A stretch of 44,375 bases of DNA, taken from positions 1 through 44,375 of the forward strand of contig JACNJX010000064.1 in NCBI GenBank assembly GCA_014382345.1, read 5' to 3'. Positions 8,121 to 15,608 of this stretch are shown here, in pieces (position 1 is the stretch's first letter; the number at the start of each line of letters is the position of its first letter). The notes under the pieces were generated by a model. It made no database searches. It saw only the letters and a program-made list of their open reading frames with translations, and had not been told where the DNA came from. A program made the position numbers and the translations under genes. Source of the DNA: Alphaproteobacteria bacterium (lineage in GTDB: Bacteria > Pseudomonadota > Alphaproteobacteria > Rhodospirillales > Casp-alpha2).

Positions 8121-8959
8121 GCGACCGAATGGATAACGGACCGATCACTTTTGAAATCCTCAACGCCTACGTGGACGGCGAACTGGATACCGCCTCCATA
8201 GCCGAGGTCGCTCACGCCGTCGCCGAGGACGGCGAACTGGCGCACCAGGTCGCTGCCATCAGTCGCTTGCGTTCGGTCTTGGCCGAAAGCCTGGATGCCC
8301 CGTCCCAGTCGATGCCCGACCCAGACATATTCGACGACAGGGCAGACCCGTTAAAAGCCTCCCTCAGCGGACGCTCCGTCATTGCCGCCAGCATCGCTTT
8401 TGCCATGTTTATGACCGGTTCCATTCTGGTTTCCTTTCTCGACCGTAATCTGAAGGCCGACATGATGCAGAATGCCTGGCTGATGCATCAGGGCTGGTCC
8501 ATTGACGCACCCGCCCAGACCAAAACCCAACCGGGTTTCATCAACGCCGATTACATCAAGGCGCTTCCCGAGGCCTACATCCCGGACCTGACGGCGGCCC
8601 GGCTGACCTTGATCCATACTTCGGTGAAACCGATTTCCGGGAACAGCAAGGCCCTGTTGGTTGGCTACCGGGGCACGCGGGGTTGCAAGATCAGCCTTAC
8701 CGTGTTCCCTGCCCCGAATTCGCCCATTGATCCCCTGGGTGAGGAAATGAGCCTGTCCACGCACGGCAATAGTGAAGCCTATGCCTGGCGAGCCGGGTCG
8801 CTGGGTTATGTCATCATGTCAGCGGGCATGGATTCTCTGCGTTTCCGAACGCTAGCGCGAAGCGTCCACCGGACCAGCCGCATTCACCTGCCGTTTGACA
8901 GCCAAACCCGTCTGGCGTTGCAGAAAAGCCGCGACAAAAGCGCCCCCTGCCCAGCTTGA
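8117..8959 (+). CDS. Membrane-anchored anti-sigma factor
   Basis: This 280-residue protein begins with a cytosolic anti-sigma-like domain: AYVDGELDTASIAEVAHAV followed by a helix ending RLRSVLAE (about residues 13-57). This matches the N-terminal helices of non-zinc ECF anti-sigma factors; the HxxxCxxC zinc motif is absent. A single membrane helix spans about residues 87-108, leaving about 170 residues outside the inner membrane as a likely sensor region. The start overlaps the sigma gene by four bases, so the two are translationally coupled. The periplasmic part matches no domain I can name. By family behaviour it would hold the ECF factor inactive until an envelope signal arrives. Confidence 0.85.
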   Translation: MSDRMDNGPITFEILNAYVDGELDTASIAEVAHAVAEDGELAHQVAAISRLRSVLAESLDAPSQSMPDPDIFDDRADPLKASLSGRSVIAASIAFAMFMTGSILVSFLDRNLKADMMQNAWLMHQGWSIDAPAQTKTQPGFINADYIKALPEAYIPDLTAARLTLIHTSVKPISGNSKALLVGYRGTRGCKISLTVFPAPNSPIDPLGEEMSLSTHGNSEAYAWRAGSLGYVIMSAGMDSLRFRTLARSVHRTSRIHLPFDSQTRLALQKSRDKSAPCPA

Positions 8960-8988
8960 TTCCCAGGCCTGCTTCCCAGGCCTGAATC
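8958..8988 (+). terminator. Dyad at the anti-sigma stop codon, possible terminator
   Basis: GATTC and AGGCCT on the left can pair with AGGCCTGAATC on the right, with a two-base bulge and a seven-base loop. The dyad starts inside the stop codon of the anti-sigma gene. No uridine tract follows directly; an AT-rich stretch lies about 15-30 bases further on. It may be a weak or Rho-assisted terminator or a 3'-end stabiliser. Confidence 0.35.
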
Positions 8989-9083
8989 AGATAATTTCCT
9001 AAAAGTTTCAAATTTTTTTCCACCTGCAACCCAAGTGAACTGCGGTTTTTAGGTGATTTCAAAAGATATCCCCGAATTCTTTT

Positions 9084-9109
9084 GGAATAAACGGCCCCCC
9101 TGGCGCGTC
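9084..9109 (+). promoter_or_regulatory. Candidate ECF-dependent promoter (GGAAT-N17-CGTC)
   Basis: GGAAT at 9084-9088 and CGTC at 9106-9109 are separated by exactly 17 bases, resembling the GGAAC-N16/17-CGTT class used by several alphaproteobacterial ECF factors. It lies downstream of the ECF/anti-sigma pair and faces the YeiH-family gene. The GGAATAAA half also belongs to an inverted repeat, so the match may be structural rather than promoter-related. Confidence 0.25.
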
Positions 9110-9235
9110 TTTATTTTATTCCGGGGGCGTTCGCGCACGATGTTCCACTGCATATGTGCCGGTGTTCACGGAAAACAGGGGGTGATCGGAAAAATATTTT
9201 TTTATTTCACCGTTGAGTCTCCGTTGACTACTCCG

Positions 9236-9311
9236 GGTGGGGCTATTGTTTCTCCCCGGCTCCACCTGGAGGGTTAGCGGCTTTACCGGTTTCAGCCGTA
9301 TGTGGAACCGG
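9236..9311 (+). promoter_or_regulatory. Structured RNA leader candidate with alternative hairpins
   Basis: Three stems can be drawn. GGTGGGGC (9236-9243) pairs with GCTCCACC (9259-9266), with one G-U pair. CTCC (9260-9263) pairs instead with GGAG (9268-9271), which excludes the first stem. CCGGTTTC (9286-9293) pairs with GGAACCGG (9304-9311), again with one G-U pair, and competes with CGGCT (9278-9282) / AGCCG (9294-9298). Mutually exclusive stems upstream of a transporter gene are typical of riboswitch-like control. No known riboswitch consensus was recognised. Confidence 0.35.
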
Positions 9312-9470
9312 CATGTTGTGACTCAATTCCCCGGGTATGGCTTGCAAGGGGGCACGAAAGAGACCTAGTGGAAAAGATGAAGCAATAAAAACAGAATACC
9401 GGTGACCAAAGACACGGAGACTTGAGCTTTTTAGGGGAAACCACACGTCGATTTAGGGGGACTAAACAAT

Positions 9471-11033
9471 ATGGTTTATACGAAGAAGCACCCTGCCCTG
9501 CTGATCATGGGCATAATTTTCGTAGCGATAGCCTACATGGCTGACTCCGGCTCCATGGCCGGTTTGATAAAATTCCTTCATGCCAAAAAATATGTCGCTG
9601 AAATGGTTGGCATGGGCTATGCCTTCGGCGCCATCGGCGTCGTTGTCGGTGCCTGGCACATGTGGGGCACCCACACGGAAGGCAATATGGACTACTACTT
9701 GTCCTCCATTGCCGGCGCGATTTTCATTCTTCTGGTGGCGATGATCGTTCGCTGGTACCTGGCGCCTTGGGTTGCCGTCCTGAGCAAGAGCATGGGTCCT
9801 GTGATGGGGGCGAAATACCTACATCAGGTACTCGGCCTCAACTATGTGGTTATCGGCATCCTTGCCGGGATCATCATCGTCAACGTATTCCGGATTCCCG
9901 AATGGGCTGAAAACGGCGTGCGCCTATCGCGCCTGGGCCTGAAGACCGGGGTTATCCTGTTGGGAACGCTGTACAGTCTGGCGGAACTGCAATCACTGGG
10001 CAAACTGTCGGCGATCATGGTCGGCTTCTTCGTCCTAGGCTCCGTCGGCATGGTGTTATGGCTGGGCCGGCGAAGGAACATACCAAACTCCATGGGTGGA
10101 GTGCTCTCCGCCGGAATGGGGGTTTGCGGCGTTTCGGCAACGGTGGCTTCGGCGCCTGTGGTCCAGGCCAAGGCTGTTGAAATCGCCTATACCATCGGCA
10201 CCATCCTGATCTGGGGTGTCGGTTGCATGTTCCTGTTCCCGGTGGTCGGGCACGTGCTTGAACTCGGACACATCCAGTTTGGCGCCTGGGCCGGTACCGG
10301 CATCCTCAACTCGGCGCAGGTCGCCGGTGCGGCGCTGGCCTATCAGCCGGACGGCATCGAAACCCTGAAGGTCGCGGAAATTTTCAACATTACCCGCGTC
10401 CTGTTCCTTCCGATCATCGTCATGTGGCTGGCGGTCTGGTACGTCAAGCATGAAGGCAACGAAAACACGGCAAAGGTCAACGTCGGCGCCGTGATCTTCG
10501 AGAAATTCCCGGTCTTCGTGCTGGGCTTCATCTTGATGTTCGCGCTGTCGTCCACCGGTGTCTTCGCCCCGGCGAACCACTACAAGGGAAAATTCTTCGA
10601 CAACAACGTCAAGGCGTCGAAGCTGTTGAAAGATGAACAGATAGCCCTGTTGACGGCGGAAGCCCCGAAGGTACAACGCGATGACCGCAAGGCGGCACTG
10701 GATCGTCTTATCCAGAACAAGAAGATCATGTCTCTGAAAGACGATGCCCAGATCCGCGGCTTGGCCAATGCCAAAGTGATGTCGAAAGGCGCCACCAAGG
10801 TGCTGAAGAAGGCGCACAAGGCGGTCCGGCATACGGCGAAGAAGATCAAGAAGTTCCGGCAATGGATTACGCTTCTGTTCGCCTTCGGCCTGACCGGACT
10901 AGGCATGCAGATTACGATTTCAGCCATGAAACAGGCGGGCGGTCAGCCCCTTGTGATCGGCGGTATCGTCGGCACGGTGAAAGCCGTGGCGTCGTTGATC
11001 GTGATCGTCCTGTTCGTACGTGAAGTCATTTAA
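9471..11033 (+). CDS. YeiH/UPF0324-family putative sulfate exporter with large cytosolic-type insertion
   Basis: This 520-residue polytopic membrane protein carries the core of the YeiH/UPF0324 family: GLKTGVILLGTLYSL, the conserved MGVCGVSATVASAPVV re-entrant-like segment (about 216-231) and GTGILNSAQVAGAAL. Typical family members have about 330-360 residues. This one has an N-terminal extension with two to three extra hydrophobic segments (about residues 1-105) and a polar, Lys-rich insertion at about 366-463 between the last transmembrane helices. The insertion contains DNNVKASKLLKDEQIALLT and a terminal cluster KKAHKAVRHTAKKIKK. Family members are annotated as sulfate or anion exporters; the substrate here is not proven. 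The ribosome binding site AGGGGG lies at 9455-9460. A 54-residue membrane protein follows after 14 bases and a terminator ends the unit. Confidence 0.88.
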   Translation: MVYTKKHPALLIMGIIFVAIAYMADSGSMAGLIKFLHAKKYVAEMVGMGYAFGAIGVVVGAWHMWGTHTEGNMDYYLSSIAGAIFILLVAMIVRWYLAPWVAVLSKSMGPVMGAKYLHQVLGLNYVVIGILAGIIIVNVFRIPEWAENGVRLSRLGLKTGVILLGTLYSLAELQSLGKLSAIMVGFFVLGSVGMVLWLGRRRNIPNSMGGVLSAGMGVCGVSATVASAPVVQAKAVEIAYTIGTILIWGVGCMFLFPVVGHVLELGHIQFGAWAGTGILNSAQVAGAALAYQPDGIETLKVAEIFNITRVLFLPIIVMWLAVWYVKHEGNENTAKVNVGAVIFEKFPVFVLGFILMFALSSTGVFAPANHYKGKFFDNNVKASKLLKDEQIALLTAEAPKVQRDDRKAALDRLIQNKKIMSLKDDAQIRGLANAKVMSKGATKVLKKAHKAVRHTAKKIKKFRQWITLLFAFGLTGLGMQITISAMKQAGGQPLVIGGIVGTVKAVASLIVIVLFVREVI

Positions 11034-11047
11034 CGGGAGTATGGATA

Positions 11048-11212
11048 ATGAGTGAACATCACGACTCACAAGATATCGACCTTCAGGAAGAAGCGGGTGC
11101 TACGTTCCACCGTGGTTCCGCGCTGTCAATTTTCCATAGCGACCGTAAGGAAGACTTTATTGCCTTGGTCTGCGCTATGGCGATTGCGCTTGGCGTCTAC
11201 CTCAAGTTTTGA
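11048..11212 (+). CDS. Small single-span membrane protein (54 aa) co-transcribed with the YeiH-family gene
   Basis: The frame from ATG 11048 to TGA 11212 encodes 54 residues beginning MSEHHDSQDIDLQEEAG and ending ALVCAMAIALGVYLKF. The N-terminal two thirds are polar and acidic with several His; the last about 17 residues form one hydrophobic helix, as in tail-anchored accessory subunits. A good Shine-Dalgarno, GGGAG, lies at 11035-11039, eight bases before the start and two bases after the stop codon of the transporter gene. The gene sits between the transporter and its terminator, which argues for a real product acting with the transporter. I know no named family for it. An upstream ATG at 11041 gives only four codons. 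Confidence 0.75.
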   Translation: MSEHHDSQDIDLQEEAGATFHRGSALSIFHSDRKEDFIALVCAMAIALGVYLKF

Positions 11213-11235
11213 GGCTAAGTCCCAGTAAAACTGGT

Positions 11236-11270
11236 AACCCGGCGTCCTGACGGACGCCGGGTTTTCCTTT
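11236..11270 (+). terminator. Rho-independent terminator
   Basis: A perfect 12-base-pair stem, AACCCGGCGTCC (11236-11247) and GGACGCCGGGTT (11252-11263) with a TGAC loop, is followed by TTCCTTT. It closes the YeiH/54-residue protein transcription unit and separates it from the UspA gene. Confidence 0.92.
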
Positions 11271-11326
11271 GTTCAGGGTTTGGGGCACACTCCCCTTGCC
11301 CATTTTTCTAAGTCCAAGAAAGTGCC

Positions 11327-11794
11327 ATGAAACTGAATAAAATCATTCTTGCCAGCCATGCCACTCCAGGGGCATGCGCCGCCGAAGAAACCGCCTTCAA
11401 ACTGTGCTCCAAAAACGGCGCGTCGTTATACCACCTTCTAGTCGTACCCGATTTCTGGAAAGGCATGATGGGCGACGACTGGCTCAACAACGCGGTATCG
11501 CAGATCCGCTTCGGCAACTACGTGGAAAACCAACTCGTCCAGGAAGCCGCCACAGAACTCGAACGTCTGTCCAAACGGGCCAAGCAGAAAGGCATTCCCT
11601 ACAAGGACGACGTGCGCCTCGGAAAACCCGCGGAATGCCTGATCGATGCCTGCAACAACGGTACGTTCGACCTTTGCATTATCGGCTCGACCCGACCCAA
11701 GGGGACGGAAGGCTACCGTTCCCGGATGGACATGAAAGCCCTCACACAATCGCTGACGGTGCCTTTGCTGGTCATCCCCCATCCGGACCGCTAA
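11327..11794 (+). CDS. Universal stress protein (UspA family), degenerate ATP loop
   Basis: This 155-residue protein has the UspA fold signature: N-terminal strand KIILASHATPGACAAEETAF, a long helix with EAATELERLSKRAKQKGI, and a C-terminal FDLCIIGSTRP then VPLLVIPHP. The canonical ATP-binding pattern G-2x-G-9x-G(S/T) is not kept after IIGS, so it is more likely a non-ATP-binding Usp or one with altered ligand. An insertion around residues 38-60 (WKGMMGDDWLNNAVS) is unusual for single-domain Usp proteins. It follows the terminator of the YeiH unit and precedes the next gene by seven bases, so the two probably form an operon. Confidence 0.85.
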   Translation: MKLNKIILASHATPGACAAEETAFKLCSKNGASLYHLLVVPDFWKGMMGDDWLNNAVSQIRFGNYVENQLVQEAATELERLSKRAKQKGIPYKDDVRLGKPAECLIDACNNGTFDLCIIGSTRPKGTEGYRSRMDMKALTQSLTVPLLVIPHPDR

Positions 11795-11801
11795 CCCTCA
11801 C

Positions 11802-12452
11802 ATGAGCGAGACTCCGGCCCCCGTCAAGCAAAACGATAAATCCGATGCCGGGAAGGATTCCGCCTGGGTCACCATCGAGACGCCTTTCGATACCAAAGGA
11901 GTATCCGCGTTTCTCGACGACGTGGAACGGCTTTTCCGGATCAATTCACAGTTGGTGTTCGAAGACTGGCAGTCCCTTGGCAACGGCGAATACTCTTTTA
12001 AAGCTAAAAACCTGAGCAATGACAAAACCGTACAAACCCGGTTCATGGCGACCCGCCAGGGGAGCACCCTTATGGTGACCTACAGGGATGGCCTGAAAAC
12101 GACGACAACCTTCCGCCTCGACCCTAACCCAGGCGCCCCCGGCGGTCTCGTTAATCTAACCGTTACCGACGACTACTCAGGCACACCGGCAGAAGAACGC
12201 GAAGCCCGCATCGATGAGGTCGATAAAAGCCTGGTTCAGTGGGGCCACGATCTGCGCAAATATCTGCTGGCCTGGAAAAAATGGGCATGGGTGCCCGGAT
12301 GGAAATTGTACATGCGCCGGGTCTGGCAGCCGATGCGGCCGATGGCCCGGCGAATCTGCTACATGCTGATCATAATCACATTTTTGGAATTCGTCGCCTT
12401 CCTGATGGTGTTCATCATCTTCTGGCTGGAACTGGACAAGTACTTCGGGTGA
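11802..12452 (+). CDS. Tail-anchored protein with SRPBCC/START-like soluble domain
   Basis: I do not recognise a named family for this 216-residue protein. Residues about 20-165 look like one alpha/beta domain: WVTIETPFDTKGVSAFLDDV, then alternating strands (YSFKAKNL, LMVTYRDG, TTTFRLDP) and a helix with ARIDEVDKSLVQWGHDL. This pattern resembles SRPBCC/START-like ligand-binding folds, but the match is by pattern only. A basic stretch (PGWKLYMRRVWQPM) precedes one strongly hydrophobic helix at about 185-212, so the domain would be anchored in the inner membrane by its C-terminus. It starts seven bases after the UspA gene, suggesting a shared stress-related transcript, and converges with holC. 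Confidence 0.7.
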   Translation: MSETPAPVKQNDKSDAGKDSAWVTIETPFDTKGVSAFLDDVERLFRINSQLVFEDWQSLGNGEYSFKAKNLSNDKTVQTRFMATRQGSTLMVTYRDGLKTTTTFRLDPNPGAPGGLVNLTVTDDYSGTPAEEREARIDEVDKSLVQWGHDLRKYLLAWKKWAWVPGWKLYMRRVWQPMRPMARRICYMLIIITFLEFVAFLMVFIIFWLELDKYFG

Positions 12453-12489
12453 AGCCGTGAGTGGCTAACCGGGTCCCCGGCGAAAGGCC

Positions 12490-12942
12490 CTATCCCTCTT
12501 TCTTTTCCCAGCCGCCGCTGTCGGTCTGGCGCCAGTAGGTCAGGTCATGCCCGGCTTCGCTGTAGGCCTTCCAGCGTTCGCGGGCGGCCTCGACGGCGGC
12601 GGGTTCGCGGCCATTGAAAATCTCGAAGCAACGTTCGAACTCGGCGACCCGTTCCGACGTCGCGCCGTCGGTGAGGAACAGGAACTGCGCCCCATTGGGG
12701 TTGTCGTCGTCGGTGGACAGCCACACCGGCTGCTCTTCCGCCTCGCCGTCTTTAATGGAGCCATGCGGCAGCCAGGAGTCCGGTGCGTAAGTCCAAAGCT
12801 GTCCGTTCAGGGCTTCGACACGTTCCTGGGAACCGGCCAGCACCAGGGCGCGCTTGCCGGCGTCGAGCGTCTTTTCCAGCAGCTTCGGGAGCGCCCGCTC
12901 CAGAGGTACGGATTGTAGGTGGTAAAAGGCGATATCGGTCAT
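12490..12942 (-). CDS. holC: DNA polymerase III chi subunit
   Basis: The 150-residue product starts MTDIAFYHLQ at 12942 and shows the HolC pattern: YHLQSVPLERALPKLLEK, RALVLAGSQERVEALN, LWTYAPDSWLPHGS and QPVWLSTDDDNPNGAQFLFL. Chi links the clamp loader to single-stranded-DNA-binding protein during replication. The frame stays open upstream into pepA, but that extension is only an out-of-frame reading of pepA, so the ATG at 12942 is taken. It lies 22 bases downstream of the pepA stop; the pepA-holC pairing is common in proteobacteria and supports the call. The Shine-Dalgarno is weak. Confidence 0.92.
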   Translation of the reverse strand: MTDIAFYHLQSVPLERALPKLLEKTLDAGKRALVLAGSQERVEALNGQLWTYAPDSWLPHGSIKDGEAEEQPVWLSTDDDNPNGAQFLFLTDGATSERVAEFERCFEIFNGREPAAVEAARERWKAYSEAGHDLTYWRQTDSGGWEKKEG

Positions 12943-12964
12943 TTCGCCGGTCTTCAACCCCCGG

Positions 12965-14506
12965 CTATTTCTTTTCGTAATAGTCGGCGACCATACGGTC
13001 CAACAGCCGGACGCCGAACGCCGTCGCCCCCTTGGGCGATACGGGCAGGTCCTTCTTGGACCAGGTGACGCCGGCGATGTCCAGGTGCGCCCACGGCGTC
13101 TTGCCGATGAAACGGCCAAGGAACTGCGCCGCCGTAATGGAGCCCGCGCCGCGTCCGGAAGAAATGTTCCTGATATCGGCGATATCGGAATTGAGCATTT
13201 TGTCGAAGATGTCGTTCTGCGGCAGCCGCCACACCTCTTCACCGATTTTCTTGCCACTTTCGGTAATGCGTTCCGACAACGTATCGTTGTTGGAAAACAA
13301 ACCGGCGATATCATCGCCAAGGGCCACGATAATAGCCCCCGTCAACGTCGCCAAATCGATGATGAACTTCGGCTTGAAGCGGTCGTTGGCATAATGCAGC
13401 GCGTCGGCCAGCACCAGGCGTCCTTCGGCATCGGTGTTGAGGACTTCTACGGTTTGGCCCGACATGGTAGTGACCACGTCGCTCGGCCGCTGGGCGTTGG
13501 CGCCCGGCATATTTTCCACCAGCCCGACGATGCCGACGGCGTTGACGCGCGCTTTACGCCCGGCCAGGGCCTTCATCAGGCCGATGACGACGCCGGACCC
13601 GCCCATATCGTATTTCATGTCTTCCATGCCGGCCGACGGTTTCAGCGATATCCCGCCTGTGTCAAAAGTCACGCCCTTGCCGACGAAACAGACCGGCGCG
13701 TCGGCCTTGGTCCTGGCCTTACCGCCCTTCTTAGCCGCCTTGGCTTTGGGTGCACCGTTCCACTGCATGACCACCAGCTTGCTTTCCCGGACAGACCCCT
13801 GGCCGACACCCAGCAACGCGCCCATGCCGAGGCGTTTCAACTGGCTTTCACCCAGCACCTGAACCTTGAGGCCCAGTTTGGTGAGTTCCTGGCAACGCTT
13901 GGCCAGGGTTTCGGGATAGAGAACGTTGGGCGGCTCGGTCACCAGATCACGGGTCAGGAAAACGCCTTCGGCGACCTTGTCACGCGCCTTAAAGGCGTCT
14001 TTGGCCTTGGCCGCGCCCTTACAACACACCGTCACCGAGGTCAGGGTCGGCTTGGCATTATTGTTGGATTTGGTTTTGGTCTGGTACTTGTCGAAGCGAT
14101 ACGACCTGAGCCGCAGGCCTTCGGCCATGGCGACGGCCAAGGCGTCGTCGCCGAGCTCACATTTTTCCGGCGCCTCGGCAACGATGGTCGCCGATTTGGA
14201 ACCGCTCTTGCCGAGGTCTGCGTATATCTGCCCACCCAGCTTATGCGCGGCTTTCTCATCAATGTCGTCGGGTTTTCCAAGCCCCACCGCGAGGATGCGG
14301 TCCAGCCGGGTGCCGGTAGGTGCCAACAACGACAGGCTTTGTCCATTCTTGCCGGTGAAGGTTCCGCCCTTGATGGCGCGCATCAGAGCGCCGCCTGTTG
14401 TCTTGTCCAGCGCCTTCGCCGCAGGGGTGAGTTTGTTCCCTTCGGAAACGCCGACAACCAGAGCGCCGGTGGCGGCCGAACCCGGCCCGGAAAAAGCGAT
14501 TTTCAT
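12965..14506 (-). CDS. pepA: Leucyl aminopeptidase
   Basis: This 513-residue M17-family cytosolic aminopeptidase removes N-terminal residues from peptides using two metal ions. The C-terminal catalytic domain contains GKGVTFDTGGISLKPS and the signature NTDAEGRLVLADAL. Metal ligands expected from Escherichia coli PepA are all present with a constant offset of about seven: Lys277, Asp282, Asp300, Asp359 and Glu361, plus Arg363 and Lys289 at the catalytic positions. The linker between the domains holds a Lys/Ala-rich insertion at about 252-269. The start at 14506 is preceded by AGAGG at a proper distance. holC follows directly. Confidence 0.97.
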   Translation of the reverse strand: MKIAFSGPGSAATGALVVGVSEGNKLTPAAKALDKTTGGALMRAIKGGTFTGKNGQSLSLLAPTGTRLDRILAVGLGKPDDIDEKAAHKLGGQIYADLGKSGSKSATIVAEAPEKCELGDDALAVAMAEGLRLRSYRFDKYQTKTKSNNNAKPTLTSVTVCCKGAAKAKDAFKARDKVAEGVFLTRDLVTEPPNVLYPETLAKRCQELTKLGLKVQVLGESQLKRLGMGALLGVGQGSVRESKLVVMQWNGAPKAKAAKKGGKARTKADAPVCFVGKGVTFDTGGISLKPSAGMEDMKYDMGGSGVVIGLMKALAGRKARVNAVGIVGLVENMPGANAQRPSDVVTTMSGQTVEVLNTDAEGRLVLADALHYANDRFKPKFIIDLATLTGAIIVALGDDIAGLFSNNDTLSERITESGKKIGEEVWRLPQNDIFDKMLNSDIADIRNISSGRGAGSITAAQFLGRFIGKTPWAHLDIAGVTWSKKDLPVSPKGATAFGVRLLDRMVADYYEKK

Positions 14507-14606
14507 GAATGGCCTCTTATTGATCCGTGTTGAAAACTGAGCTGAAAAAACTGAGACGAGACTCTAACCGCCCCGGCGGCAAAGAAAAGGGTTTGTTGGA
14601 ACGTCT

Positions 14607-15608
14607 CTAGGATTCTTCTGCTTCCACGGGGGAAGTAATGGGCGGCAGATCTTCCGAAGGATGGTCCAGGGTTTCCCCCTTGTCGCGGCTGACCAGCCAG
14701 ATCAAACCGCCCGGAAGGGCCGTGACCATTCCCACCAGTCCGATCAGCACCGACAGCACCAGCGCCCCTTCGTTGGACACCCCGATCAACCCGAACAACG
14801 CCACCATGGCCGTTTCGCGCACGCCCCAGCCGCCGATGGAAATGGGGATGGTCATGATCAGCATCACCAGCGGCACCAGGGTCAGGCAATCGAGCAGCGT
14901 GACGTTCAGGTTCAGACTTAAGGCGAGAAGAAACACCGCCAGCGAAATATTGATGTGGGTCAAAACCCCCCAGAACATGACCAGGGGAAGATGGCCTTTC
15001 GACAGGAACACGCTGCGGCCGTCGGCGCCCAGGTTGCCGAGCCCACGCACCAGCCGCCAGCGCATAAGGCTACCCGGCAGGCGATCCAGAAACAGCAACA
15101 CGGCGATGCCGCCAATGGCGCCTAAGGTAATCAGGATAACCGCCGGCATAATAAATTGGGTCGAGGGATGATCGACCTGGGGCATGAACCAGGGTTGCGT
15201 GGAATCGACCAACAGGACCAGGGCGGCTACGGTGACGACCCGTTCCAGCAACACCCCGTTGACGGCTTCGCGCACGCTCAGCCCCAGTTTATAGGCCTTG
15301 TACATACGCACCGGATCGCCGCCCACGGACGACGGCAGAGCCTGGCTGAAGAACGATCCGATCCAGAACAGGCGCACGGCATTGGCTATCGGGAAGGACG
15401 CCCCCATGGCCACCAGGACGGCGCGCCAGCGCAGCCCGCCGACGCAAATCTGGATCAAGATGACCAGCACGGCGGCCAACAGCAGCACCGGGTCGGCTTC
15501 GGCGACCCGCTGGGCGGCGCTGGAAAAATCAATACCCCTGGTCAGGAACCAGATGAGGAACCCCGACACCAGAAACTTCAGCGCCACGGCCAGCCATTTT
15601 TTCGACAT
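14607..15608 (-). CDS. UPF0104 / LPG-synthase-TM family membrane protein (flippase-like)
   Basis: This 333-residue protein has about eight to nine hydrophobic helices. It carries the hallmark GLRWRAVLVAMG after helix 2 and SFFSQALPSSVGGDPVRMYKAYK at about 108-130, both diagnostic of the UPF0104 domain that also forms the N-terminal flippase part of MprF. The C-terminal soluble synthase domain of MprF is absent, so a lipid or glycolipid flippase or transport role is more likely than aminoacyl transfer. A short acidic tail follows the last helix. It lies 100 bases upstream of pepA on the same strand and diverges from the CHASE kinase gene. Confidence 0.88.
   Translation of the reverse strand: MSKKWLAVALKFLVSGFLIWFLTRGIDFSSAAQRVAEADPVLLLAAVLVILIQICVGGLRWRAVLVAMGASFPIANAVRLFWIGSFFSQALPSSVGGDPVRMYKAYKLGLSVREAVNGVLLERVVTVAALVLLVDSTQPWFMPQVDHPSTQFIMPAVILITLGAIGGIAVLLFLDRLPGSLMRWRLVRGLGNLGADGRSVFLSKGHLPLVMFWGVLTHINISLAVFLLALSLNLNVTLLDCLTLVPLVMLIMTIPISIGGWGVRETAMVALFGLIGVSNEGALVLSVLIGLVGMVTALPGGLIWLVSRDKGETLDHPSEDLPPITSPVEAEES

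Larger units (their letters stand above)
8960..9470 (+). other. 511-base gene-free leader upstream of the YeiH-family transporter
   Basis: No open frame with coding character occurs on either strand. The stretch holds a perfect 8-base inverted repeat GGAATAAA (9084-9091) / TTTATTCC (9115-9122), an AT-rich palindrome near 9190-9201, and a cluster of RNA-like dyads at 9236-9311. The last part (9312-9454) is purine-rich and leads to an AGGGGG ribosome binding site at 9455-9460, ten bases before the transporter ATG. The length and structure suggest a regulated 5' untranslated region, possibly with an ECF-dependent promoter near its start. Confidence 0.5.

Noticed and set aside
10056-10862. Minus-strand open frame opposite the YeiH-family gene
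   Set aside because: His/Arg/Asp-rich shadow of a membrane protein gene; no ribosome binding site.
12943-13320. N-terminal extension of holC into pepA
   Set aside because: The extension is an out-of-frame reading of pepA; the conserved HolC N-terminus begins at 12942.
13085-14533. Long plus-strand open frame (482 codons) opposite pepA
   Set aside because: It is the mirror of a certain pepA gene in GC-rich DNA, with His/Gly/Arg-rich composition, no ribosome binding site and no recognisable domain.
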